From the NCBI GenBank assembly GCA_030533415.1, contig JAUNJE010000006.1, positions 35,094 to 99,093 on the forward strand: a stretch of 64,000 nt of DNA, written 5' to 3'. Shown piece by piece: positions 34,289 through 42,661 of this stretch; positions within the stretch are counted from its first letter, which is position 1, and the number at the start of each line of letters is the position of its first letter. Made by a program: the position numbers and the translations under genes. The notes beneath the pieces are model-generated. The model was not told the DNA's origin. It worked only from the letters and a program-made list of their open reading frames with translations, and ran no database searches. This stretch comes from Eubacteriales bacterium (GTDB lineage: Bacteria; Bacillota; Clostridia; Oscillospirales; Oscillospiraceae).

Positions 34289-35516
34289 AGCCCATCCTCC
34301 CCCGAACGCTTTCCACACTATTCAAGAACAGGGAAATCTCTTCCGGCGTGTTGTAAAACGCGACACTGGCCCTTGTGGTGGCCGGTACGCCGAGATGCTC
34401 CAAAAGGGGCTGGGCACAGTGGTGTCCGGCCCGCACGGCGATTCCGTCGGCGTCCAGGATGCTGCACACATCGTGGGGGTGCACGCCCTCCAGGGTAAAG
34501 CTCAGGATTCCGCAGTGCTTCCGGGGATCGCCGGAGCCTTGTACCCGGACATGGGGAATGGCCTTCAGGCCTTCCAGTGCCTGGACCGTCAGGGCAAATT
34601 CCCGTTTTCCTATGGTTTCGAATCCGACTTCCCGAATGTATTCCAGGGCGGCCTTCAGACCCCAGGCCCCCGCGGCATTGACGGTCCCCGCCTCAAACCG
34701 GTGGGGAAGCTCCGCCCATACGGCCCCTTCTCTGGTGACGGACTGGATCATCTCACCACCCAGCAAAAATGGCTCCATTTCCGCAAGCCGCTCTTTCTTT
34801 CCATAGAGAACGCCGATTCCCATGGGGCCATACAGCTTGTGGCCGGAGAAGGCGAGAAAATCCACATCCAGGCGTTGCACATCTGTGGGCATATGGGCAA
34901 CGCTTTGGGCCGCATCCAGGACGACCACGGCTCCCCGCTTCCGTGCCTCTGCGACAATCCGCTCAACCGGCGGCGCGCATCCCAGCACATTGGAAATCCG
35001 GGTGATTGCCACGAGCCGGGTCCTGTCCGAGAAGGCCCGGGAGATTCCTTCCTCCGTAACGGTGCCGTCTGGCTCACATTCCAGCCAGATGAGCTTTGCC
35101 CCCGTCTTTTCCGCCAGGCGCTGCCACGGAAGCAGATTGCTGTGGTGCTCCAGAATGCTCACCACGATCTCATCCCCCGCCTTTAGATGGGACAGTCCAT
35201 AGCTGCAGGCCACCAGGTTCAAGCTTTCCGTCGCATTTCTCGTGAAAATGATTTCCTCCGGTGCGGAAGCGTTCAGAAATGCCCGGACGCTTTCCCTGGC
35301 TTCTTCGTAGCGCTGTGTGGCCTCCTGCCCAAGGGAATAGATGCCCCGCAGCGGGTTTGCGTTATATTCCCGGTAAAATTCCATCTGCGCGTTCAGGACG
35401 GCTTCCGGGCGCTGCGCGGTTGCCGCATTGTCCAGATACACCACCGGATTTTCCCGGAGGAGGGGGAAATCCTTTTTGAAATCCCTCCGAAAAAGGGCGT
35501 TCTTCTCATCCGGCAT
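34275..35516 (-). CDS. sufS: SufS cysteine desulfurase
   Basis: The 413-residue group II cysteine desulfurase has the PLP Lys227 in FSGHKLYGP, the HHSNLLPW substrate-side segment, DAAQSVAHM, and active-site Cys367 in RAGHHCAQPLL. It takes sulfur from cysteine for SufU and the SufBCD scaffold. It overlaps sufD by 11 bases and sufU by 14. Confidence 0.96.
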   Translation of the reverse strand: MPDEKNALFRRDFKKDFPLLRENPVVYLDNAATAQRPEAVLNAQMEFYREYNANPLRGIYSLGQEATQRYEEARESVRAFLNASAPEEIIFTRNATESLNLVACSYGLSHLKAGDEIVVSILEHHSNLLPWQRLAEKTGAKLIWLECEPDGTVTEEGISRAFSDRTRLVAITRISNVLGCAPPVERIVAEARKRGAVVVLDAAQSVAHMPTDVQRLDVDFLAFSGHKLYGPMGIGVLYGKKERLAEMEPFLLGGEMIQSVTREGAVWAELPHRFEAGTVNAAGAWGLKAALEYIREVGFETIGKREFALTVQALEGLKAIPHVRVQGSGDPRKHCGILSFTLEGVHPHDVCSILDADGIAVRAGHHCAQPLLEHLGVPATTRASVAFYNTPEEISLFLNSVESVRGRMGYGEF

Positions 35517-36462
35517 GCTGCGTCATCTCCTCCAGGTATTCGTGTACTTTTTCTTCCAGGGCTTCGTTTCCGATCTGGGCGCTCAATGCCTCTATCCTGC
35601 TTCTGGCCAGCAGATTCACCGCCTCCGGCTTTTCCATTCCCCGGGATACCAAATAGAACAGGACGTCTTCATCCGGTGCCCCGACTGTGGCGCCATGGCT
35701 GCCCTGCACATCCTCCTCCGCGCAGAGGATCAGCGGGATCGTCTGGTTGACGGCATTTTCTCCCAGCATCAAAACCTCTTCCGTTTCCGCGCCTTCTGAG
35801 CCGGCGGAGCCTGTCTGAAAATCGATGGTTCCACGAAACAGCTTAAAGGCCTCTTCATCCAGAATGCCCTTGGCCAGAATCTGGCTTTTGGTTTTTTCCT
35901 CCTTGTGAAGTGTCACATAATTCAGGTCCAGCCGCTGGTCGGCTCTGAGCCAGTAGCCCAACTCTGCCGATACGCTGCTTTCGGCACCGTCCAGGCTGTT
36001 ATGGAATGCCGCCCAGGTCTTTGCGCCTCCCAGGAAAAGCTGAATCAGCTCCACCCCGGCGCCTTCCCCGCATTCTGCCTGAATGTCATTCCAAAATCTG
36101 TATTTTTCTCCCAGCAGCTGCACCTGCACCAGACGCACCTTCGCCAACCTTCCGGCCTTTATTTTCGTGGCCAGGGCGAAAAAGCCTTCCGCATCCCTTT
36201 CGGAGGAAATCTCCATCCATACGGTCAGAGTACTTCCCTCCTCTGCGGTCAGTTCAACGGCTTGACTTTTCGATTCCCCCTCCCCGCAGGAAAAGCAGAA
36301 GGCACGGCGTATCTGTTCCTCCGGTTTCGCGGACAGGATTGCCGCCTTTTCCGCCGCCGCGCTTTCCAGCAGCTGCAGGTCCCTGTCCTTCAGCAGGCTT
36401 TCATTCATGCCCAGCCAGTTCCAGGTTCGTACCGGCAGCTGATTGATTTTCATTTCCGTCAT
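35506..36462 (-). CDS. sufD: SufD scaffold protein
   Basis: The 318-residue protein belongs to the SufB/SufD family, with the C-terminal VGAPDEDVLFYLVSRGMEKPEAVNLLARSRIE region matching the HGATVG...YLMSRG core. It is more divergent and shorter than typical SufD (about 430). It forms the SufBC2D scaffold complex. The start is taken at 36462 where AAGGAAGTG lies upstream; 36498 would overlap sufB's end. Confidence 0.88.
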   Translation of the reverse strand: MTEMKINQLPVRTWNWLGMNESLLKDRDLQLLESAAAEKAAILSAKPEEQIRRAFCFSCGEGESKSQAVELTAEEGSTLTVWMEISSERDAEGFFALATKIKAGRLAKVRLVQVQLLGEKYRFWNDIQAECGEGAGVELIQLFLGGAKTWAAFHNSLDGAESSVSAELGYWLRADQRLDLNYVTLHKEEKTKSQILAKGILDEEAFKLFRGTIDFQTGSAGSEGAETEEVLMLGENAVNQTIPLILCAEEDVQGSHGATVGAPDEDVLFYLVSRGMEKPEAVNLLARSRIEALSAQIGNEALEEKVHEYLEEMTQHAG

Positions 36463-36494
36463 GGTTTTTTCACTTCCTTTTCCACCATGCTGCC

Positions 36495-37901
36495 TCACCC
36501 AATGCTTCCTTTCATTTCCAGGCGAATCAGGTTATTCATCTCCACGGCGTATTCCAGCGGAAGCTCTTTGGAGACATTGTCGGCAAAGCCGCTGACGATC
36601 ATGGCCCGTGCCTCTTCCTCCGGGATTCCCCGTGACATCAGATAGAAAACCGCTTCGTCGCTGATTCTGCCGATCCTTGCCTCATGGCCGACATCGGCAT
36701 GCCTGGTGCGGATATCCATTGCCGGGATCGTATCGGACCGGGACTGGGAATCCAGCATCAGCGACTGGCAGGATACGGCAGATTTCGCGCCCACGGCCTG
36801 CTTCCCTATGGTCACCGCGCTGCGGAAGGTGCTGACGCCGCCGCTTTTGGATATGGAGCGGGTATTGATATAGGAGACGGTATCCGGCGCGGCGTGGACC
36901 ACCTTTGCCCCCGTATCCAGGTTCTGGCCCTTTCCCGCAAAGGTGATTCCGGTAAACTCCATTCTCGCGCCCTTCCCTTTCAGGATGGTCATCGGGTACA
37001 GATAGGATACTCTGGAGCCGAAGGAGCCGGATACCCACTCCATGACACCGCCCTCTTCCACCAGCGCCCGCTTGGTGTTCAGGTTATACATATTTTTGGA
37101 CCAGTTTTCAATCGTGGAGTAGCGGAGCTTTGCCCCCTTCCCCACAAACAGCTCCACGCAGCCGGCATGGAGGTTGGCCACATTGTATTTGGGCGCGGAG
37201 CAGCCCTCAATAAAGTGCAGGTCCGCCCCCTCATCCACGATGATCAGAGTGTGTTCAAACTGGCCCGCCCCCGGCGCGTTCAGACGGAAGTAGGACTGAA
37301 GCGGAATCTCCACCGACACCCCGGGCGGCACATAGACGAAAGAGCCGCCCGACCAGACCGCGCCATGGAGAGCCGCGAATTTATGATCCGACGGCGTTAC
37401 CAGCTTCATAAAGTGCCGGCGCACCATTTCCCCATACTCTCCCAGAAGGGCGCTTTCCAGATCCGTGTAAACGACCCCCTGCTCGGCCACTTCCCGCCGG
37501 ATGCTGTGGTAAACCAGCTCCGAATCATACTGGGCGCCCACACCGGCCAGGGACCTGCGCTCCGCCTCGGGGATACCAAGCTGTTCAAAGGTATCCTTGA
37601 TCTCCTTCGGAACATCCGACCACTTCGCGGCCATTTTCGTATTGGGCCGCACGTAGGTCGCGATATGGTCCATGTCCAGGCCGTCAAGCGGAGGGCCCCA
37701 GTCCGGAAGCGGCATCTTATTGTAGATTTCCAGAGCCTGGAGCCGGAACTGCCGCATCCACTCCGGGTCCTTCTTCTCCTCGGAAATGCGCTCCACCACG
37801 GATCTGTCCAGCCCCTCCCGGATACGGTAGCTATCCTTATCTTCGTTTCGGATGTCGTAGACGCTTCTGTCCACATCGTCTACATAGGTCTTGTCCTTCA
37901 T
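36495..37901 (-). CDS. sufB: SufB scaffold protein
   Basis: The 468-residue protein has the SufB landmarks DWGPPLDGLD, GGSFVYVPPGVSVEIPLQSYFR, IVDEGADLHFIEGCSAPKY, and the C-terminal RHADVGHEARIGRISDEAVFYLMSRG with conserved His. It is the main Fe-S assembly platform. It overlaps sufC by 4 bases. Confidence 0.96.
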   Translation of the reverse strand: MKDKTYVDDVDRSVYDIRNEDKDSYRIREGLDRSVVERISEEKKDPEWMRQFRLQALEIYNKMPLPDWGPPLDGLDMDHIATYVRPNTKMAAKWSDVPKEIKDTFEQLGIPEAERRSLAGVGAQYDSELVYHSIRREVAEQGVVYTDLESALLGEYGEMVRRHFMKLVTPSDHKFAALHGAVWSGGSFVYVPPGVSVEIPLQSYFRLNAPGAGQFEHTLIIVDEGADLHFIEGCSAPKYNVANLHAGCVELFVGKGAKLRYSTIENWSKNMYNLNTKRALVEEGGVMEWVSGSFGSRVSYLYPMTILKGKGARMEFTGITFAGKGQNLDTGAKVVHAAPDTVSYINTRSISKSGGVSTFRSAVTIGKQAVGAKSAVSCQSLMLDSQSRSDTIPAMDIRTRHADVGHEARIGRISDEAVFYLMSRGIPEEEARAMIVSGFADNVSKELPLEYAVEMNNLIRLEMKGSIG

Positions 37902-38674
37902 ACCCCGCCCCCTGCAGCTTGCTGCTTTTCCTGGCCGGTGTATGCTTCAAACCCCAATTTGCTGATCTCCCCGATCAGGGATGCATCGCCTGTCTTGACG
38001 ATTCTCCCGTCTGCCAGGATATGGGTGTAGTCCACATGAAGCTCCTGCAGGATTCCCGTACTGTGGGTGATGATGAGCAGGGCACCCTTCTGGCTCTTTT
38101 GATACGCCTCCACGCCTCTTGATACGGTGCGGACGGCGTCCACATCCAGCCCGGAGTCCGTCTCGTCCAGAATCGCCAGCGAAGGCTTCAGCAAAAGCAG
38201 CTGAAGGATTTCCGCTTTCTTCTTTTCACCGCCGGAAAAACCCACATTCAGCTCCCGTTCGGCATATTTTCCGTCCATTTGCAGCAGGTTCAGGGCCTCC
38301 TGCAGCTCCTTCTGGAAATCCCAAAGGCGGATACGGCTGCCCCTTCGCTGCTCCAGGGCATTGCGGATAAAGGTACTCAGCGGCAGCCCAGGTACCTCCA
38401 GGGGACTCTGGAAGGAAAGGAAAAGTCCTTCTTTCGCCCGTTTGTCGGGTGTCTCTTCATTAAGCCGTTTTCCACGAAACAGGATCTGCCCGCCATCGAT
38501 CTGATAGCGGGGATGTCCCATCAGCGCATATCCCAGGGTGGATTTTCCCGCGCCGTTCGGTCCCATCAGCACATGGGTTTCCCCTTCTTTTATATGCAGG
38601 TCAATCCCATGGAGAAGCTCCCTGCCATCTACGGAAACCGATAGATTTTCAACATCCAGCAATCGTTCTGACAT
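37898..38674 (-). CDS. sufC: SufC ATPase
   Basis: The 258-residue ABC-type ATPase has Walker A GPNGAGKSTLG (about 37-47), the signature NVGFSGGEKKKAEI, and Walker B LAILDETDSGLDVD. It energises the SufBCD scaffold and is not a transporter, having no membrane partner. It is the first gene of sufCBDSU, transcribed from the promoter at 38759-38787. Confidence 0.96.
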   Translation of the reverse strand: MSERLLDVENLSVSVDGRELLHGIDLHIKEGETHVLMGPNGAGKSTLGYALMGHPRYQIDGGQILFRGKRLNEETPDKRAKEGLFLSFQSPLEVPGLPLSTFIRNALEQRRGSRIRLWDFQKELQEALNLLQMDGKYAERELNVGFSGGEKKKAEILQLLLLKPSLAILDETDSGLDVDAVRTVSRGVEAYQKSQKGALLIITHSTGILQELHVDYTHILADGRIVKTGDASLIGEISKLGFEAYTGQEKQQAAGGGV

Positions 38675-38758
38675 GTTTGCATCAACCTTTCTTTATTCAG
38701 CAGAATCTCTTGCGGTCAGACTTTATCCATCAGCCCACTAAATTTATGGGCTGGTTTA

Positions 38759-38787
38759 ATCATACACCATTCAACCCACTTTGTCAA
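38759..38787 (-). promoter_or_regulatory. promoter of the sufCBDSU operon
   Basis: Minus-strand TTGACA (38782-38787) and TATGAT (38759-38764) with a 17-base spacer. The left arm of the dyad at 38767-38799 lies in the spacer, so a bound regulator would block this promoter. Confidence 0.85.
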
Positions 38788-38799
38788 TAGGTTGAATGG
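38767..38799. promoter_or_regulatory. dyad between suf and rrf2: probable Rrf2 operator
   Basis: CCATTCAACC (38767-38776) and GGTTGAATGG (38790-38799) form a perfect 10-bp inverted repeat with a 13-base centre. It overlaps the suf -35/spacer and ends 2 bases before the rrf2 -35, placing it to control both divergent genes. Confidence 0.65.
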
Positions 38800-38801
38800 G
38801 A

Positions 38802-38830
38802 TTGCTTTTTCCGCAAAAACGTGATATAGT
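38802..38830 (+). promoter_or_regulatory. promoter of the rrf2 gene
   Basis: TTGCTT (38802-38807) and TATAGT (38825-38830) with a 17-base spacer, about 36 bases before the start codon. Confidence 0.65.
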
Positions 38831-38865
38831 AAAGAAAAACGCGAAACAGGAAGGGAGAACACGCT

Positions 38866-39273
38866 ATGCTGATATCCACAAAAGGCCGGTATGCGCTATA
38901 TGTATTGGTAGATTTGGCAAACCACATGGACGGCGGGTATGTCCCGTTAAAGGAGATCGCTGAGCGGCAGAATATCTCCAAAAAATATATGGAGGGCATC
39001 CTGAAGGCCCTTGTAGAAAACGGACTGCTGGAAGGCATAAAGGGAAAGGGCGGCGGCTACCGCCTGACAATGCCGCCGGAAAAATACTCTCTGGGTGAAA
39101 TTCTGCGCCTGACAGAAGGAAGCCTGGCGCCGGTGGCCTGCACCTCCCCGGAGCATACGGAGTGCAGCCGTATGGACAGCTGTCCCACACGGCCCGTATG
39201 GCAGAAGCTGGACAGCCTGATCAGCGGCTATCTGGACAGCGTCACGCTGGCCGACCTGCTGGACAATGGGTGA
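38866..39273 (+). CDS. Rrf2/IscR-type transcriptional regulator
   Basis: The 135-residue protein has the Rrf2 winged helix (STKGRYALYVLVDLA, ISKKYMEGILKALVENGLL, GKGGGYRL) and a loop with three cysteines (CTSPEHTECSRMDSC) that in IscR-type proteins holds a [2Fe-2S] cluster. Divergence from sufC and the intervening dyad argue that it senses Fe-S status and represses or tunes suf and itself. GGAAGGGAG precedes the start. Confidence 0.92.
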   Translation: MLISTKGRYALYVLVDLANHMDGGYVPLKEIAERQNISKKYMEGILKALVENGLLEGIKGKGGGYRLTMPPEKYSLGEILRLTEGSLAPVACTSPEHTECSRMDSCPTRPVWQKLDSLISGYLDSVTLADLLDNG

Positions 39274-39342
39274 TGTGAATTCGTGCCCTCCGGGAACACT
39301 GTGGAACGCAAGTCCTGCCTGTGTCCCATGGCCGAAATCCGG

Positions 39343-40125
39343 TCAGCCCAGTGCCACATCCAGCGCCAGCATGACGGTGAAGCCCAAGGCAAACGCAATG
39401 GTGCCCAGGTTGGAATGCTCGCCGACGGACATCTCCGGAATCAGCTCTTCCACCACCACATAAATCATGGCACCTGCCGCGAAGCTCAGCAGGTATGGCA
39501 GGGCCGGAACCACAAAACCGGCTGCCCAGATCGTAAACACGGCCGCAACCGGTTCCACTACGCCGGACAGGACGCCCCACACAAAGGCGTCCCGTTTTTT
39601 CATTCCCTCCGCCCGCAGCGGCATGGAAATAATCGCGCCCTCCGGAAAGTTCTGGATGGCAATGCCAAGGGCCAGGGTCAGCGCTCCAGCTACGGTGATG
39701 GCCTCATTGCCCGACATCCAGCCCGCAAACACCACACCCACGGCCATTCCCTCCGGGATGTTGTGCAGTGTCACGGCCAGAACCAGCATAGTGGTCCTTT
39801 GCAGGGTTACCTTTGGTCCCTCCGGTTCGCTGCTGCCATGGTGCATGTGGGGAATGACCCTGTCCAAAAACAGCAAAAACAAAATCCCAAGCCAAAAGCC
39901 CACAACCGCCGGCAGAAACGCCAGGCGTCCCATATCCGCCGTCTGCTCCATCGCCGGAATCAGCAGACTCCAGATGGATGCCGCCACCATGACACCAGCG
40001 GCAAAGCCCGTTAATCCCCGCTGTACCGCAAGGGGCAGCCCGCCCCGCATAAACAAGACACAGGCGGCGCCCAATGTGGTTCCCAAAAACGGGAGTACGA
40101 TGCCTTGAATCACTTCTGTCTGCAT
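39343..40125 (-). CDS. ZIP family metal transporter
   Basis: The 260-residue protein has about eight membrane segments, with the ZIP signatures AVTLHNIPEGMAVGV (TM4) and AIQNFPEGAIISMP (TM5), whose His/Asn/Glu residues bind metal, and a His-containing loop (HMHHGSSEPEG). It likely imports Zn2+ or another divalent metal. Convergent with the rrf2 gene. Its own regulation is not obvious, though a palindrome lies about 135 bases upstream. Confidence 0.92.
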   Translation of the reverse strand: MQTEVIQGIVLPFLGTTLGAACVLFMRGGLPLAVQRGLTGFAAGVMVAASIWSLLIPAMEQTADMGRLAFLPAVVGFWLGILFLLFLDRVIPHMHHGSSEPEGPKVTLQRTTMLVLAVTLHNIPEGMAVGVVFAGWMSGNEAITVAGALTLALGIAIQNFPEGAIISMPLRAEGMKKRDAFVWGVLSGVVEPVAAVFTIWAAGFVVPALPYLLSFAAGAMIYVVVEELIPEMSVGEHSNLGTIAFALGFTVMLALDVALG

Positions 40126-40259
40126 TCTTTTCCCTCCTTTTGCAGTTTCCTTATATTCGGATGAATCCCGCCCGGTTTATCCGACTTCATGCCATTTCCT
40201 GATTCATCGGCATCAAAACCAAAAGCGGTGCCGGTCAGTCCCCGGCGGGATATGCAGCC

Positions 40260-40287
40260 GCTTTGGTTAGCATACGCTAACCAAAGC
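40260..40287. promoter_or_regulatory. perfect palindrome upstream of the ZIP gene
   Basis: GCTTTGGTTAGC-ATAC-GCTAACCAAAGC. The GGTTAGC/GCTAACC arms recall DtxR-type metal-regulator boxes, but the spacing is larger than the standard 19-bp box. It could equally be a hairpin. No U-run follows. Confidence 0.4.
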
Positions 40288-40356
40288 CTTCAAAACAAGC
40301 CGCCTCCACAAAGCGGCCTGCTTCCTTTGGAAATGGTATGAATGGAATACCGGTGC

Positions 40357-40401
40357 AAAACAAAATCGGCAACCTTCTTACCGAAGCTTGCCGATTTTTG
40401 G
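40357..40401 (-). terminator. terminator of tRNA-Leu(CAG), copy 2
   Basis: On the minus strand AATCGGCAA and TTGCCGATT form a stem around a loop that contains a smaller hairpin, followed by TTGTTTTG. Confidence 0.7.
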
Positions 40402-40486
40402 TGGGCGAGGCGGGACTTGAACCCGCACGTCCGCAGTGAACACTAGAACCTGAATCTAGCGAGTCTACCAATTCCACCACTCGCCC
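40402..40486 (-). tRNA. tRNA-Leu(CAG), copy 2
   Basis: The sequence is identical over the full length to the tRNA-Leu at 23409-23493: anticodon loop TTCAGGT (CAG), acceptor GGGCGAG/CTCGCCC, discriminator A, no encoded CCA. Each copy has its own promoter and terminator, which differ, so only the tRNA body is duplicated. Confidence 0.95.
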
Positions 40487-40521
40487 ATATTTGCCTACCG
40501 GGTTTCCCTCAGCGCCTGAGT

Positions 40522-40550
40522 ATCATAGCACAGCCGGCGAATTTTGTCAA
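40522..40550 (-). promoter_or_regulatory. promoter of tRNA-Leu copy 2
   Basis: Minus-strand TTGACA (40545-40550) and TATGAT (40522-40527) with a 17-base spacer. Confidence 0.8.
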
Positions 40551-40592
40551 TAACTTTTCGCGGAATTTATGCGGATTTTGTCCAGCGGCATC

Positions 40593-40787
40593 TCAATCCT
40601 TGTAGTAGAGCATACAATGGCAGTAGCCCTTGTACTCCGGATCGGCGATCTGTTCCCGGAATTCCTTGCAGATGCACTTATTTTCCTCCGTGCGCTCTAA
40701 GCGGCAGGGACAGTATCCCCCGGTGCGCTTGAGACCGTCCCGGATCATCTTCACCATTTCCTTATCCTCATTCAAGCGAACTGCCAT
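40593..40787 (-). CDS. minimal ferredoxin-thioredoxin reductase catalytic-chain-like protein
   Basis: The 64-residue protein has six cysteines in the FTR pattern: CPC (26-28), CIC (38-40) and CHC (56-58). In chloroplast and archaeal FTR these hold a [4Fe-4S] cluster beside a redox-active disulfide that reduces thioredoxin. The protein is shorter than plant FTR-beta (about 110). No thioredoxin or ferredoxin gene is beside it. It follows a NUDIX gene and a possible small ORF on the same strand. Confidence 0.8.
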   Translation of the reverse strand: MAVRLNEDKEMVKMIRDGLKRTGGYCPCRLERTEENKCICKEFREQIADPEYKGYCHCMLYYKD

Positions 40788-40810
40788 ATGTCACCGCATC
40801 CTTTCATTTA

Positions 40811-40915
40811 TCAGTCGTTCAAATCCACCCGGTCAAAAAGCACCCGCAAACCAGCATTGGGTATAAACTTCCCTGTTTGCTGCATGCGCAGAATGGTTTC
40901 CCTATTCGCGTACAT
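40811..40915 (-). CDS. possible 34-residue small protein
   Basis: A short frame begins with ATG inside the last codons of the NUDIX gene (14-base overlap) and ends 23 bases before the FTR-like gene: MYANRETILRMQQTGKF, then a hydrophobic/charged tail ending DRVDLND. The position between two co-oriented genes suggests translational coupling, but no family is recognised and it could be chance. Confidence 0.35.
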   Translation of the reverse strand: MYANRETILRMQQTGKFIPNAGLRVLFDRVDLND

Positions 40916-41333
40916 GTTCTCTTCCTTGCACTTTTTCATAAAGGTACGGCTGAATTTCGGGGTATGTCAGGGCCGCAGGCAGGGTATCCGCAAATTGAAT
41001 CTCGCCGATCTCCAGCTCCGGCGGCAAAGTCTCCATCTCCATAACGTCGGCATAGTACAGCATGCCATAGCTGGCCGCACCATCTTTTACCACGCCATAG
41101 ACGCACACCCGGCGGATATCCGCCTTTTTCGCACCGGTTTCCTCCCAAAGCTCCCGGCGTGCGGCATCGTCAATGGCCTCCCCCGGCTCCCGGTGGCCGC
41201 CGGGAATTTCCCAGGTGGTTCTTTTCTTATGGCGGCAGAAAATCCAATGGTTTTCGAACCGGGCTGCAATGACCGCAAATTTCAGCAGGCTGTCCGCAAT
41301 TTCCTCCGGTTCATAAAAGGTAACTTCTGTCAT
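40902..41333 (-). CDS. NUDIX hydrolase
   Basis: The 143-residue protein has the NUDIX box GGHREPGEAIDDAARRELWEETGA, matching GX5EX7REUXEEXGU. Family members hydrolyse nucleoside diphosphates linked to another group; the substrate is unknown. The start at 41333 has GAGGGG about eight bases upstream; the ATG six bases earlier is too close, and a longer frame to 41456 lacks a ribosome site. Confidence 0.9.
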   Translation of the reverse strand: MTEVTFYEPEEIADSLLKFAVIAARFENHWIFCRHKKRTTWEIPGGHREPGEAIDDAARRELWEETGAKKADIRRVCVYGVVKDGAASYGMLYYADVMEMETLPPELEIGEIQFADTLPAALTYPEIQPYLYEKVQGREHVRE

Positions 41334-41429
41334 ATCCATTCCCCTCACCGCCCGGGCGGCGCATCTTTTTATTTTATTATAGCACGGGGACACAGCCGCC
41401 GCAAGATGTGCAAAATGCTTATATTTTAG

Positions 41430-41457
41430 TTGCAAATTTCTTCCGTTATGATACAAT
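41430..41457 (+). promoter_or_regulatory. promoter of ald
   Basis: TTGCAA (41430-41435) and TACAAT (41452-41457) with a 16-base spacer, about 45 bases before the start codon. Confidence 0.65.
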
Positions 41458-41501
41458 ATAAACGAAGAAATTCAAATTCCGCCATGAAAGGAGCAAATCA
41501 T

Positions 41502-42617
41502 ATGCGTATTGGTTGTCCTAAGGAAATTAAGGCACAGGAAGGCCGGGTGGGCCTGACCCCGGCAGGCGTGGACGCCCTGATCCGGGCCGGTCATACGGTC
41601 TTTCTGGAGAAGGGTGCCGGACTTGCCAGCGGCTTTGCCGACCAGGAGTATACCGGTGTGGGCGCACAGATACTGCCCACGGCCCGGGAAGTTTATGGCG
41701 CTGCGGAAATGATCGTCAAAGTTAAGGAGCCTTTGGCCCCGGAATATGCGCTGCTGCAGGAAGGGCAGATTCTTTTTACCTACCTCCATCTGGCGCCCGA
41801 TCCGGAGCAGACCCGGGCACTGCTGGAGAAAAAGGTCACCGGAATCGCCTATGAGACCGTTCAGCTGGCAGATGGAAGCCTTCCCCTGCTGGCGCCTATG
41901 AGCGAGGTGGCCGGCCGTTTGTCCATTCAGACCGGCGCGCGGCTGCTGGAGGCAAACTGCGGTGGACGGGGCATATTGCTGGGCGGTGTCACCGGCGTGG
42001 AGCGGGCCAATGTGGTCATTGTCGGCGGCGGCAACGTGGGCACCAACGCCGCGAAAATGGCGGTGGGCCTGGGCGCAAACGTGACCATTCTGGACATCAG
42101 CAGCAGGCGGCTTGCCTATCTGGACGATATTTTTAACGGCAGAATCCAGACCCTGCTGTCCAATTCCTACAATATCGCCAACGCGGTGCGCAGTGCCGAC
42201 CTGGTGGTGGGCTGTGTTCTGATTCCCGGCGCCAAGGCGCCCAAGCTGGTGACGGAGGAAATGGTAAAAACCATGCGGCCCGGCAGTGTGCTGGTGGACG
42301 TGGCCATCGACCAGGGCGGCTCCATAGAAAGCATCGACCGCATTACCACCCATTCCGATCCCTATTTTGTCAAGCACGGCGTGCTGCACTACTCCGTAGC
42401 CAATATGCCCGGCGCGGTTCCCCGGACTTCCACGCTGGCGCTCACCGGCGCAACGCTTCCCTACGCCCTGAAAATCGCGAATCTGGGAGCGGAAGCCGCA
42501 TGCAGGGCGGATCCCGCTTTGATGAAGGGTCTGAACACCTACCGCGGGCACCTGACCTTCCGGGCCGTCGCGGAGGCCCAGGGACTTGTGTATACCGATC
42601 CTAAGCAGCTGCTTTAA
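41502..42617 (+). CDS. ald: alanine dehydrogenase
   Basis: The 371-residue protein starts [20 protein letters not shown], typical of Ald, with FTYLHLAPD (substrate-site His), the NAD-binding [18 protein letters not shown] loop, and the [16 protein letters not shown] segment. It reversibly deaminates L-alanine to pyruvate. AAAGGAG lies 10 bases before the ATG. It is a single gene followed by a hairpin and the repeat element. Confidence 0.96.
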   Translation: MRIGCPKEIKAQEGRVGLTPAGVDALIRAGHTVFLEKGAGLASGFADQEYTGVGAQILPTAREVYGAAEMIVKVKEPLAPEYALLQEGQILFTYLHLAPDPEQTRALLEKKVTGIAYETVQLADGSLPLLAPMSEVAGRLSIQTGARLLEANCGGRGILLGGVTGVERANVVIVGGGNVGTNAAKMAVGLGANVTILDISSRRLAYLDDIFNGRIQTLLSNSYNIANAVRSADLVVGCVLIPGAKAPKLVTEEMVKTMRPGSVLVDVAIDQGGSIESIDRITTHSDPYFVKHGVLHYSVANMPGAVPRTSTLALTGATLPYALKIANLGAEAACRADPALMKGLNTYRGHLTFRAVAEAQGLVYTDPKQLL

Positions 42618-42638
42618 TTTGCATTTCCTGTTCAAAGG

Positions 42639-42661
42639 GTCTCCCAGAATTGGAGGACCTC
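42639..42661 (+). terminator. imperfect hairpin after ald
   Basis: GGTCTCCC and GGAGGACC arms with an AGAATT loop, directly before the repeat element. No strong U-run. A similar, better-paired hairpin lies at 42947-42971 on the other side of the element. Confidence 0.5.

Noticed and set aside
40277-40480. minus-strand frame across tRNA-Leu copy 2
   Set aside because: Its start lies in the tRNA gene; the same artefact extends the MATE gene at the first tRNA-Leu copy.
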